Notes under the pieces: generated by a model
Told to the model about the DNA's origin: nothing
The model's input: only the letters and a program-made list of their open reading frames with translations
Databases searched by the model: none
Position numbers and translations under genes: made by a program
Shown here: positions 46,741-57,317 of the stretch, piece after piece
Layout: every line of letters starts with the position of its first letter
Numbering within the stretch: position 1 is the stretch's first letter
NCBI GenBank assembly: GCA_021399445.1
Contig: JAJTUQ010000005.1
Location: forward strand, 1,116,001 to 1,180,000
Direction of reading: 5' to 3'
Length of the DNA stretch: 64,000 nucleotides
Origin: Xylogone sp. PMI_703
Taxonomy: Eukaryota; Ascomycota; Leotiomycetes

Positions 46741-49700
46741 ATGATTGCATCCCTTAGATCTCCGCCTTTACTTTCAACTTCATTCCGTCAGAAAAAATCT
46801 GCACTGTTGACAGCAAAGGAGGAGGCCAACGTGAAAATGTCATTCACAATGCAGTTGAGACAGAATCTTCATCCTCCAGGACGATACAAAGAGGAAGAAA
46901 TACCTGATCTTCCATCGTCTCTTCGACCTCCTAAATTTACTCATCGCCAGATTCCTTACAATCCTGATCTACCCGAAGCATGTTTCCCAACCGTTTCTCC
47001 TGGTGAATATCGTTCTTTGGTAGCCACAGAAAACACAGAATCCCAACAAAGAAATGATACAGCGGCTGCTAGTTTGGGCCTGCAGATATCTCAACATGCA
47101 TCAAGTTCTGATCCCAACGGGGACGTTGTTTTCACAGATAATGAGGATCCTGCTTCAATACTTGAAGTAGGTTACTCGGGGTATCTGAGCAGTGTATTCT
47201 TATCGCAGGATAGTCTGGACGATCCTGATACAGAGACATCGCAAGATGGTCTCGACAATCCTAATATAGAGACATCGCAGGATAGTCTTGACAATCCTGA
47301 GACAGAGATATCGCAGGATAATCTCGACGATGCTGATGCGGAGGCTTTGTCAATATACGAACGTGCTAGATCATTTATAGCTCTGCAGCCAGAGCCACTA
47401 GCTTCATGGGACGATGTCAGTGATAATGTGAAACTCACCATTATAAGGGAACTAACACAGAGTATATCATTTGAACTGGCTGTTAAATATCTAAACCTAG
47501 AAGAACAGGAAGTGGCAGAGCTTCTCAAGCTCAATGAACGGGAAATGCGGCTCAGTAGAGAAGAGGATGAAAGGATAGAGGCTCTCAATAAGAAACACTT
47601 GCAGCTTCTGATGAGGGGGGATCTTACGGAAAAGACCTATGAATATGCTGATATGATGGAGGAATTGAACGACCTTGAAGAGCACACAACAATTCTCATC
47701 ACCCATGATGAGATTAAGCTTGGAGCCTCCTTTCTAGGTAATGCTATGAACTTGATAGAAGAAGATGAGCAGCGACGAAGACATCAATTTCGACCTGACC
47801 GGGGTGGTGCTTCGAGCTCTCCAGTTATACTTATTGCTGGGTTGGTATCTCGTCTGTGGACATATTTGGGCGCCGAGACTTGTCGCAATAGCTATCCCTT
47901 GTGCCCTAAGAAATGGACTACAGCTGCTATTCAGGGTCATAGTGAGACCGCCGAGAAGACAGCATCGCCGCCCTCTTCTCGGCATCCCAAAAGAGAAGTT
48001 CAGGGATCTATTAGTGTCTCTCATCCTCTTGACAATGAGACTCCTATCAAACCTCCACAATCCCCAGATTCAAAAGATGATGTTCAGGAATTAGCTCGAC
48101 AGTCTCTTAGAGAAACACTTGTCACAAAACCTAGCGCTCTTACTACAGATTCTACTCCAGCTACTACCTCAGCTACGACCTCCAGAGAGTTAACTTCGCC
48201 GATAAAACAAGAACGAAAACGCATTCGACTTATCTTGCCAAACAAAGCGACGGAATCTTCTTCAGATGGGCCTCCTTTACGCAGGCCCAGAGGAAGACCC
48301 AGAAAGACACCTGTTGGTCCTAGTCGCTTGCGCAATTCTTTTACTGCTGATGATCTAGAGACAAGTTCTGATCAACCTACAATGTCATCTACCGGCACTG
48401 GCAATGGCTCTCCGGCTAAGAGAGGTCCAAAACCCAAAGTTACACGTCTCCCACAAGTCTCACCTAGTGTAGATCAGAGTACTTCAGGATGCAGATCCGT
48501 TGAACCAGCATCTCTTGATCTAACAACGGGTCCAGGTTCGTCCCAGCTACCTCCACTAACCGGAGGCCCTCCTGCAAAGAGATTGGCCTCATCTACTTTG
48601 GGAACACGCCGTGCTAGAGGTTTGTCTCAGCAAACTTCGCAGCCTGATCAACGATCACCAGCGAATATGACTTCCTTCGTTACCGCAGGTTCTACAGCTG
48701 CCAGTCCACCTCAGTCACTCCCTGGAATGTCCAATCACCGGCACGCTAGGAACCATAATATCAACCAACAGCCTACTGTACCGTTGGACAGTTCCCCAGT
48801 TCAACTACCGCCACTTCAGTTGTCTCCTCCCAACACAAATTCTGGTAGAGCCCAGCTTCCACCTCTATCTTCCATTGAGCGTAGAGCTCCAAATACGTCC
48901 AATGGACGCTCTACTTCTTCTGGAGATCCGAATCCTGGAACTAGTGTACGTATTGCCAAAAGCCTTGCTGATAAGGCTCAGCAACAACAGCATTTGACGC
49001 AGAATCCGATTTCGGTTGATGACAGCAGTATCAAACATACTCAGAAACCTCTGGCTGTGGCACGAAACTATGAGGAGTTCTGGTCCGATCAGAGAAACCT
49101 GATCTCTTCCAGTTTCAAAGATCAAAGCTCTCTTGTGCCACCTACCCCTTCTGTCGCTTCTCAGCGCCGTTGTGCTCGTCTTGAGATTGCGGCAAGTGGC
49201 GAGATATCTGAACAACAAGATCCAAACCTACAAGCGAACGTGAATCCTCTCGTGGCACAACACAATACTGTTCAAATACCTGAGAATGGCACGGAAAATA
49301 TTTCGGCTCCAGTTACTCAATCTCTACACCGTGAACAAATTAACCTAGAGGCATTAAAGCTCGGTCTACAACCATACATGGAGCCGGCTGTACCCCCCAT
49401 GAGGGTCGTTTCGCAGTCTCCGCAAAGCGCTCCAAATGACAAGCAACAAACTAGTTCACCTCGTTTCTATAGGTCACAGCCTCAAGCAAAGGACTCAGAT
49501 ACGCTTAACAATGAAAACCCTGCTTCACAGAATTATCTTAACCAAGAACAAGGAATTGCCCGTCCAGACGCCCACATTGCTTACCTTGAAGATGTCAAGT
49601 CTCGCTTGGAAATATGTAAGGGTGCCAAAATACTAAGACCAATGTATACAGAAATCGGACCTGCCACAGGCAACCCGGCATTGCTCCCGCAAAGACTTGT

Positions 49701-50118
49701 ATATGGGCAATGTTTCGACAAGAGAGGTTGCTATTATTTAGGAACAAACATAGCAGATCCAGATGATCCCAATTACCTTGGAAGGAAATCACTTGATAAG
49801 GGCTACCACTCTCCCTACTACAGTGTCATCTGTCTTTTGCCACCAAACGTACCTACACCTCCGGGTGGGAAGCTTATACTACCACAAAGCGTCGAGAAAC
49901 ACTCTTGGTGGCTCAACACGAGTGAGAATTCTGGAGTACCAATCCCACAAGATCAGTGTGTACCTGTGAACGATGGAGGTGCGATGCAACAAAACCAACC
50001 CACACCAGAAAACACCCAAACATTAGCAAACCAGCCAATTCGCAATTCCTCAATCAATAATGCAGATGGTCCTCCGCCAAAGAGAAGAAAGACATCAGCG
50101 ATTCGTAGAATTAATTAA
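46741..50118 (+). CDS. Large AT-hook, low-complexity nuclear protein
   Basis: A single long exon of 1,125 residues from the ATG at 46741. A short N-terminal part is followed at about 155-202 by four tandem 12-residue repeats beginning SQDSLDDPDTET. A helical, Glu/Leu-rich segment at about 220-330 could be a coiled coil. Basic AT-hook cores come next: PRGRPRK at about 515, and a related KRGPKPK at about 559. A long Pro/Ser/Gln-rich stretch leads to a compact C-terminal region at about 960-1080 (with GQCFDKRGCYYLG and WWLN), and a basic end (PPKRRKT). The AT-hooks suggest minor-groove DNA binding in the nucleus. I do not recognise the family, so no more specific role is assigned. An intron inside this long frame cannot be excluded. 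Confidence 0.75.
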   Translation: MIASLRSPPLLSTSFRQKKSALLTAKEEANVKMSFTMQLRQNLHPPGRYKEEEIPDLPSSLRPPKFTHRQIPYNPDLPEACFPTVSPGEYRSLVATENTESQQRNDTAAASLGLQISQHASSSDPNGDVVFTDNEDPASILEVGYSGYLSSVFLSQDSLDDPDTETSQDGLDNPNIETSQDSLDNPETEISQDNLDDADAEALSIYERARSFIALQPEPLASWDDVSDNVKLTIIRELTQSISFELAVKYLNLEEQEVAELLKLNEREMRLSREEDERIEALNKKHLQLLMRGDLTEKTYEYADMMEELNDLEEHTTILITHDEIKLGASFLGNAMNLIEEDEQRRRHQFRPDRGGASSSPVILIAGLVSRLWTYLGAETCRNSYPLCPKKWTTAAIQGHSETAEKTASPPSSRHPKREVQGSISVSHPLDNETPIKPPQSPDSKDDVQELARQSLRETLVTKPSALTTDSTPATTSATTSRELTSPIKQERKRIRLILPNKATESSSDGPPLRRPRGRPRKTPVGPSRLRNSFTADDLETSSDQPTMSSTGTGNGSPAKRGPKPKVTRLPQVSPSVDQSTSGCRSVEPASLDLTTGPGSSQLPPLTGGPPAKRLASSTLGTRRARGLSQQTSQPDQRSPANMTSFVTAGSTAASPPQSLPGMSNHRHARNHNINQQPTVPLDSSPVQLPPLQLSPPNTNSGRAQLPPLSSIERRAPNTSNGRSTSSGDPNPGTSVRIAKSLADKAQQQQHLTQNPISVDDSSIKHTQKPLAVARNYEEFWSDQRNLISSSFKDQSSLVPPTPSVASQRRCARLEIAASGEISEQQDPNLQANVNPLVAQHNTVQIPENGTENISAPVTQSLHREQINLEALKLGLQPYMEPAVPPMRVVSQSPQSAPNDKQQTSSPRFYRSQPQAKDSDTLNNENPASQNYLNQEQGIARPDAHIAYLEDVKSRLEICKGAKILRPMYTEIGPATGNPALLPQRLVYGQCFDKRGCYYLGTNIADPDDPNYLGRKSLDKGYHSPYYSVICLLPPNVPTPPGGKLILPQSVEKHSWWLNTSENSGVPIPQDQCVPVNDGGAMQQNQPTPENTQTLANQPIRNSSINNADGPPPKRRKTSAIRRIN
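47203..47346 (+). repeat. Four in-frame 36-bp tandem repeats
   Basis: Units at 47203, 47239, 47275 and 47311 encode SQD(S/G/N)LD(D/N)(P/A) followed by four variable acidic or Thr residues. They lie in the AT-hook protein. The DNA copies differ at several positions, so they are not freshly duplicated. Confidence 0.85.
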
Positions 50119-51054
50119 GCATGGCGAAAGCTCCATTTGCACCTACGAACTTCCACGATACTGATACTGGAGCAGCGAGTGCTAGCCAATATCAGCCTGA
50201 TCTTTGAAGAGACATGCAGATTTCCATGTCTTTATTGATATGCATTATGCATGGAATTCAGGGACGATAAAGGAACTAATTGAAAGAACGGACTAGGGTT
50301 TATTATGGGAATATGTATGATTAGAATAATAACTCACTCTCGTGGTACTATACAATTCTCCACTAGGCATCAACAACCACGATGTAAATAGGACGAGAAG
50401 TATTTGAATGGTACCACCGTTTTTAATCACGTCTTTCCTGATGATTATCTTTTTTGTAATGAGAACAAATAGAATATTAAGAAAAAAGGCCTAAATAAGC
50501 CGGTATAAACGCCAAAAGAACCGCCTGCAGGGACGCCACTGCCTGCCTTCTTCTGTCCTTTGCGATAGAAACTGTGTTGTATATAAGTACGATAGAAGCA
50601 GACTAGATAACCACAATCGATGCATATCATTACATCATGCTGTAACTACTCCCCTAGCTTTGGAATTGCGACAATCGTTACTTCGTAGGATTCTCTGCTT
50701 GAGCCCCTGAGCCCCTTTTCTCAGTTAATGCCTTACATATAAGGACTCATGTGCCCAGCCACACCTAGGTGCGACGTCAAAGGGTCGAGCTCCAACGCCC
50801 GCGTAATCCGCGGATGACGGCCAGGAAAGCTCCAGGTTAGAATTAACAGCATTTCTAAAGGTTTTATTTCCTTCAAAGCTGGAGATCCCATTAAACCCTA
50901 TTCCCAACTGTGGAGCATTGTGAAGAGGAGATCACAAAGCGAACACAAGTTTCCGTAATCTCCCAACTCGCCCGCGCGTCCTCGGTCGTCCTGCCCGCCT
51001 TTATCTCTCTCACCGTTATTACAAGCTGCATTACGGTTGTTGGAAAGCCACACC
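50119..51054. other. Intergenic region
   Basis: About 940 bp between the AT-hook gene and END3, both on plus. It contains poly-A/T stretches and the END3 promoter. No coding frame is supported. Confidence 0.55.
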
Positions 51055-52447
51055 ATGTCAAATAAACGGATCGAGCAGAGCGAGATTGAGAAATACTGGG
51101 AGATCTTTGCGTCGTTATCGAATGGCGGCACAATCCTTACCGGCGCGCAAGCAGCACCGGTCCTGAAGAACAGTCAGCTACGCGATGAGCAGCTCGAGCG
51201 GGTGTGGGATCTTGCGGACGTGGACAATGATGGGAACCTAGACTTTGAAGAGTTCTGCGTGGCTATGAGGTTGATTTTTGACTTGGTTAATGGGGTAGGT
51301 TTTCTTGTTCGTTTTACAATGGGGAGAAGTGGGAGGAAGGATAGATGTGTTGATTCTTGTTACGGTCTGAGTGATTTGGAGAACTGATTTGACTGTGTGT
51401 TTTTGGGTATATTTATAGGAATACGCAGATGTACCGAAATCGTTGCCCGACTGGTTGGTCCCGGAATCGAAAGCGCATCTAGTACAGGCGAGTCGTGCTA
51501 TTACCGGACGGCAGCCGCAGTTCGAGAGAGTTGAGGATGAGGATGACACTCCAGGATTGAAGGATGGATTCGACTGGTATATGAGCCCATCGGACAAGGA
51601 AAAGTATGAGGAAATATACTCGGCGAATAGAGATAGACGAGGAGATATTACCTGTGAGTTTCACTCCACTTCCGATACTGAAGATATGATTCTAATAATC
51701 CACACAGTTGAAAGCTTAGATACTCTTTATTCGTCTCTTGATATCCCAGACACCGATATTAGGTCGGCTTGGAACCTAGTAAATCCTTCCGCGTCGACTT
51801 CCATTGGCAAAGATGCTACGCTTGCGTTTCTTCACATCCTGAACAACCGACACGAAGGATATCGTATCCCACGCACAATTCCTGCCTCCTTGCGAGCGAG
51901 CTTCGAGCGAAACCAGATTGATTACCAGGTGGATAACCAACGTACATCATCACCAGCGCAGAAATGGGGTACCCCTGGTAATGAAGAGACCAGCACAGGC
52001 CGAAAAGCCAAGTTCGGTGATACGTACTTGAGCCGCCTAGGTTTGGGGGGGAAGAGCAGCTATCGGCCATCAGGAACGGATTTTTCGTCAGCGAAAACTA
52101 CTGATGACTGGGAGGAAGTACGACTGAAGAAACAACTAGCGGAATTAGAGGCCAAGATTGACAAGGTTGAAGCGGCAGTTACGGCTAGATCTGGAGGACG
52201 TCGTGACACAAAGCCCGCTTTAGTAAAGAGAGAGCTGGAACAGTTACTTGATTACAAGAGAAGAGAGCTACGGGATCTGGAGCAAGGAGATGGCAAGGTC
52301 AAAATTGGGTCAAGCCTTAAGGGCATCTCAGATGAGATTAGTACTGTCAAAGAACAGGTCGACGGCTTAGAAGCACATTTGAAGACACGCCAGGAGGAGC
52401 TGGAACGATTAAGAGAAGAGATTGAAAATGAGAAGAGTGGTCGATAG
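51055..52447 (+). CDS. END3: End3, actin cytoskeleton/endocytosis adaptor
   Basis: Three exons, 51055-51294, 51419-51653 and 51708-52447, give 404 residues, as usual for End3. An N-terminal EH domain covers about residues 8-80 with an EF-hand loop [12 protein letters not shown] that should bind Ca2+. A linker follows ([12 protein letters not shown] is a family-typical segment), then a second EH-like domain at about 130-220 with a degenerate loop. The C-terminal third is a long charged coiled coil. End3 forms the Pan1-Sla1-End3 complex at cortical actin patches and is required for endocytic internalisation. Introns have donors GTAGGT and GTGAGT. Confidence 0.94.
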
Positions 52448-52686
52448 GCTGGTTCATGGTTTACAATTCCTTATATACTCCGTCTTCTAGGGTTTGGCGT
52501 CTCTTTTATTGATAGGGCCGCCAATATCCTCCAACATCGATAGTTCATGGCACTCACGTGGGGGAAGGATCCGGTTTTGACAAAAGAATTCTAAAACATT
52601 TAATGGTCAGATAGATGTGCTGCATCAATTGTGAAATCCATACGTTAGTACTGAAAAGCAGTCTCAGTGTATCGTACACCAGCCTC

Positions 52687-53106
52687 CTAATATCCATAGA
52701 GCCAGGTTCCGATTGCTATTAGCCCGGATACCAGTACGCACTGAATTGCTTCAGGGAGCTCCTTCAACTTGACACCATTAAATAGTGAATCCAAGCAACG
52801 TGATTCTGCGCCCATAGGGGTATTGATCTTATTATCCTGATACTCTGCTTGGTTGAATACTTTTTCTTCGTTCGGGCGAGCATCATTGATAACTCCGAGC
52901 TTTCTCAGTATACTGCTAACGAGTGCGTAGCTCTCAGTCCGGATTTCAGCCTTCTCCTGGGTCTTTGCTAGTGACAGCGATGGTCTTTGAGAGAGGAGGG
53001 TGTTTCGGTTTAGATCAGGACAGTGGAGTGGATATCCACTGATAGAGGTATTTATGGTAAGGTAGTACGCCATGGCGATTGTGATCAATATCGATGTCCA
53101 GTTCAT
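52687..53106 (-). CDS. Small protein with hydrophobic N- and C-termini
   Basis: A single exon of 139 residues, not recognised. A hydrophobic N-terminal segment (about residues 5-22) could be a signal peptide or anchor. The middle is polar and slightly acidic. The C-terminus has a second hydrophobic segment of about 18 residues ending in YGY, giving the look of a tail-anchored or hairpin membrane protein. The ATG at 53106 is the first in frame. It lies between END3 (convergent) and the LSH-type remodeler (same strand). Coding status rests on length and hydropathy alone, so it is held with modest confidence. Confidence 0.5.
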   Translation of the reverse strand: MNWTSILITIAMAYYLTINTSISGYPLHCPDLNRNTLLSQRPSLSLAKTQEKAEIRTESYALVSSILRKLGVINDARPNEEKVFNQAEYQDNKINTPMGAESRCLDSLFNGVKLKELPEAIQCVLVSGLIAIGTWLYGY

Positions 53107-53337
53107 GGGTAATGGATGTGCATTTGACAGATTTACCGGGTATTTTTTCCGTTTTGCGAGTATGAGATGTTAAACGTGGTTCGTGGACAAGTAATGTGAA
53201 ACATAAGTAATGTTGTCTTAGAGATTCACTTTGTTGAATAGACCTTTTCCATTCACATATAATTTACACCCGTGCAAGTAGATGTACATCTTACATTGTG
53301 AATTCTATTATTACACATTTGCATATTACAAGTATAC

Positions 53338-56041
53338 TTATTTTCCTTTTCCCATATCCGTCATAAGCCCGCCAGCCTTAGTTTCCACAATTTTGAATCC
53401 TGCTCTATCTCCAAGGCCCTTCTCTGCCCTAGAGTAGGCTTCATCAGTTCTGTCGCACAGAACATCTAAATCTTCATCGCTTAATATCTTATCTTTCCCA
53501 GTATATTTATACACTTGTCCATCCTTCAAAAGCAATGCCTTGATCGCCTCCGGAGTCATTTCTTCATTAGTATCCATCTTCTGACCCATGGTTTTGAAAC
53601 CTCCTTTCTTGATAACTAACTTTTCAAGTCTTCTCTTGGCATCAGCACTGAGCAGAAGTTCTTCTTCAACAGTGCCTTTGGTGGCAAGTCGGAATATTAT
53701 CACCGGTTTTGTCTGGCCAATTCGGTGAGCACGATCCTGAGCTTGCAAGTCCTGCTGTGGATTCCAGTCGCTATCAAAAAGAATGACCGTATCGGCACTT
53801 GCAAGATTGATACCCTGGCCACCAGCGCGAGTAGAAAGTAAAAATAGCTTGAATTTGGGGTTCTCATTGAACTCCTTGATTTGTCGCCGTCGGTCATCCT
53901 GTGCAACTCCTCCATCGATACGACAGACTTCCCATTTGCGTAAATCGCGAGCATAGTCTTCGAGAATATCTAGTTGTGTCTTGAATTGCGAAAATATGAG
54001 GACTTTATGACCTCGAGCAAAGAGGGTTGGAAGAAGCCTATCAAGAAGTAGCATCTTCCCAGAGCATGTTACAACAGACTCATCCACTGGAAGCTCTGCA
54101 TTTGATGACCATGGATTGTAGAAGTTGTGCGGGGAATTGCATACTAGGCGCAATTGCATTACTGGGTTTCCTAGCTTTTTATTCGACATTTCCCTTTCTA
54201 CATAGCATTAGTAACAAAGACATGCATGAGCTGGTTAGAAATTCATACTTGCTTGCTCCAAAATCTTTTGGTATTCAGACTCCTCATCCTCTTCTTTAGG
54301 CTCTCTGTCAGCTTCCTTGAGCTCAGCCAACTCTCTGGCCAACTTCGCTTCAAATTCATCATCACTTAGTTTATCTTCATCGGATGCGTCGGCTTCTTCG
54401 TATATCCGTCGTGCCTGAGATCTGCGTGTGCGTAGACCGGCAGGGGTTGATTGCCTGCTAGATTTCGATGATTTAGAAGCTGGAGAAATGCTAGCAACTT
54501 GTTCTGATTTGCGCTTATGCCCTGCTTTTGATTTTGGTTTTGAAGAAGGCGGCCGGCCTCTGCCCATCATTTGTTCAAAAGCATTCTTTGGCGTCTCTAC
54601 TTTGAGATTCCCACTTTGTCGTGTCCTTAAAGCTACACTTATCTTTGGCTGTTCGTTGTCCGAGCCAGCTGATGCTGGTTCTGTCTTACCCCTTGCATAA
54701 CCGCTTAACTTTTCTGCGACTCTATCCTCAAGATATTTCCTGGTATCAGTAGATTTGTCGTTAATAGCGTTATACAAGTCAATTTGCTCCTTTGTCATTG
54801 GCGCAAATAGAATATACTCTCGTTTCTTCGGAAGCATATGCTCCACGTCTGCCTTTATCCGGCGTAGTAAAAGAGGTTGCAAAATGAGATGGATTTTCTT
54901 TACTAGATCCTGTTTCATTTTATCTGCAAGAAATTCCTCGGTACCTTCTTCATCTTGAAGGTCGCTAAAATCAAACCAGCTCTCAAACGACTCCCAGTCT
55001 GTGAAGATGTTTGGTAGCAGAAAGTTCAGAAGTGACCACAATTCCTTGAGGTTGTTTTGTAATGGCGTGCCAGTGATTAGAAGACGGGTTGCAGAGGTAA
55101 AATGTCTCAATTCACGAAAGAGCTTTGAATCCGAGTTTTTCATCCTGTGTCCCTCATCCTAGTTCAACATTAGCATGGTAGTTAAAGCCTAAATCAAGGT
55201 AGCGTACTATTATTATGAACTCCCAATTAATCTTTGATAGGTCTGAATGGTCCCTTAGTATAATTTCAGGGCTCGTACAGACAACAGGAAATTGTTCATC
55301 CGGCCGATTATTGACGATATGGTTCATCAAACGAGTTTTTCGAAGTTCTCTCCTGTGCGTTGGCGTACCATGGTACAGTAATGCGGGAACAGAAGGAGTC
55401 CATTTATGAAATTCTTCAATCCAATTTGACAAGGTGCTTAATGGAGCGATGATAAGATGAGGCCCGAGATAGCCTTCCTTTTCTCGCAGGAGAGCAATCA
55501 GAGAAATAGTTTGGATAGTCTTTCCTAATCCCATCTCATCTGCAAGAATTCCGGACATGCCTTGTGAGCAAATTTCATACATCCATGTAAGCCCTTCAAG
55601 CTGGTAATCTCGCATTTTCCCCCCCACCATACACTTTGGCTGCTTTGCCATCTCAAGATCGTGCTCGCCCAGGGCTTTGCCATCGAAGCCACTTCCTACA
55701 CGCCCAAGGACTTGGGTCTTTTTTGTTAGGATATCAGAGAATGCTGCGCTTTTATTAAGTAGCTCTTCAAGTTGTCGGGCTTTAGCTTCCCGTTCTGCCT
55801 TAGTCTCTTGAATATCTTTTCTCTTCCTGAGTACTTGCTTCCGTCTTCTTTCTTCGGCCTTTTCATTAGCGATGTGAGCACGCTTCTCTTCCTCAATCAT
55901 CTGCTTTTCCTCCGCTGTGGCCAAGTCAGGGTCTATCTCTTCGTCTGCCCCTACATCGGGTGGTGAAGATGGTGTGCTAGTCGGAAGTCTTGACTCGGTA
56001 TCAGGGGAATCAGTTCCCTCATCGCTTATTTTGGAGCTCAT
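53338..56041 (-). CDS. mus-30: SNF2-family chromatin remodeler, LSH/DDM1/MUS-30 type
   Basis: Three exons, 56041-55208, 55158-54249 and 54197-53338, give 867 residues. Intron 1 interrupts the frame just before the DEGH box; intron 2 has branch TACTAAT and acceptor TGTAG. Visible SNF2 motifs are DEMGLGKT (Walker A, 168-175), DEGH (279-282), [21 protein letters not shown] and [11 protein letters not shown]. An N-terminal coiled coil rich in Glu/Arg/Lys precedes the ATPase. Between the two helicase lobes lies an insert of about 130 residues, low in complexity, with an AT-hook-like GRGRPP at 477-482. The motif set and the coiled coil fit the LSH/HELLS-DDM1 group (MUS-30 in Neurospora, Irc5 in budding yeast), linked to heterochromatin and DNA repair. 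That subfamily call is by pattern, not alignment. Confidence 0.88.
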
Positions 56042-57317
56042 CTTGATAATTTATAGCAATAAGCTTTTAATAGCAGATAAATGCAGGCCCTCAAGCTAAA
56101 ATACTATAATCGGAAGATAGGTCCGGATGAAACTCCCCTAATTCGGCTTGGATGATGACCCCAGATAGCGAAAATTAAAATATGAACGTCAATTTATGCC
56201 AGATTTATTAACGTTTCACAGCCCTGGAGATAGATAACTTAGTAAAAAGTCTCCAGGTAATGCCATTTTCAAGAGAATTCCCAGATATCAACTTCAATTT
56301 GATGCACACACCCCCCTTTCAAGGTTTGCTTGCTTCTTAGGATGTACGGATTGACATTACAAACTGAGATGCAACGAGAATACATGACTATAAGAGGAAA
56401 GCTGAAGGAAAAATAGGCACTTACTATTTTGATAGAGGGCACTGCTATGGAGGTCTCATAGCCTGGATAGGAATCTAGGGAGAGCGTGTCAAGGTCGCGT
56501 AGAGTGGTTTTTGACGCGTCGCGAAGTCATGAGATCAGACTACCACGGCAACGCCAATCCAATTTCAAACTAGTTGATTGTTAATCCAGACGTCACTTCA
56601 CGCCCTTCCCCTTCTAAACAAGGGTGTTGATCAACAGGAGTTGAAGCACGGATTCCGGTTGACCTCAAGACATCAAGGTGTTCTTTCCATTGACGATATG
56701 GGTTATTAATCCAGATTCTAACTTTCATCTCAATTGAATCTTTCCTGTTATCCTTGAAAGGTTCTTGTTTTCGCATCACACCTGATCTCTCATTACTTAT
56801 GGTGATATATTTCACTATTCATAAGAAAGTGTATTCACAAGTATCATTAACCTTTCTACTGCGAGGCCATGAAAGAAACTATATTTGCGACACCCTATTT
56901 ATTCCTTTCAGGTTTCTGCAATTAGTAATATCGCATAAAAAATGATTCCTCCGTCTCCAGGTGTTATCCCAATGGCCTCCAAAATCCCATAATCAGTAGG
57001 TTAAGTAAAATTGTCCCTCTGTTATCATTCTGCGATCCCACTGTATCCATCTTCTTCAGGACTTTGCAGGTTTGCTCACAGAGTCGCCTAGCAACTTCCG
57101 TCTTTATGAAGTCTTCCTGACTCCACTTTGCGCTATCTCCAAGCTCCGGATCCTGGTTCTCCTTTAAGATCTGGTCAGCAACTGAGAATGTGGATGTCTG
57201 GTTATATTTTGCATTGCCAACTTCGAAAGACATCCGTACGGCACTGCTGATACCTCCTTATGGGAAGGCGTTAGTATTTGGTGGGTTCCCAAAACGCCTG
57301 GCCTAATTAAGAAACAC
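56042..57317. other. Intergenic region with an uncertain small frame
   Basis: About 1.3 kb upstream of the LSH-type gene. The minus frame 57233-56964 (89 codons, below) has some coding character. The rest, around 56100-56900, is AT-rich with no supported gene. Confidence 0.45.
56964..57233 (-). CDS. Uncertain small frame, possible 3' exon
   Basis: An 89-residue minus-strand frame starts at 57233 and has ordinary protein composition (Glu/Lys/Asp-rich, two possible helices). A TACTAACG branch-like site lies about 35 nt upstream, just before an acceptor-like CCCATAAG, so it may be a downstream exon. However, the frame above (the Myb/SANT-like gene) ends with an in-frame TAA before any usable donor. 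It is listed so that transcript data can decide; its status is doubtful. Confidence 0.3.
   Translation of the reverse strand: MSFEVGNAKYNQTSTFSVADQILKENQDPELGDSAKWSQEDFIKTEVARRLCEQTCKVLKKMDTVGSQNDNRGTILLNLLIMGFWRPLG

Noticed and set aside
47765..48094. 109-codon frame inside the AT-hook gene
   Set aside because: It lies within a continuous frame of 1,125 codons and would require a frameshift; it is a shadow.
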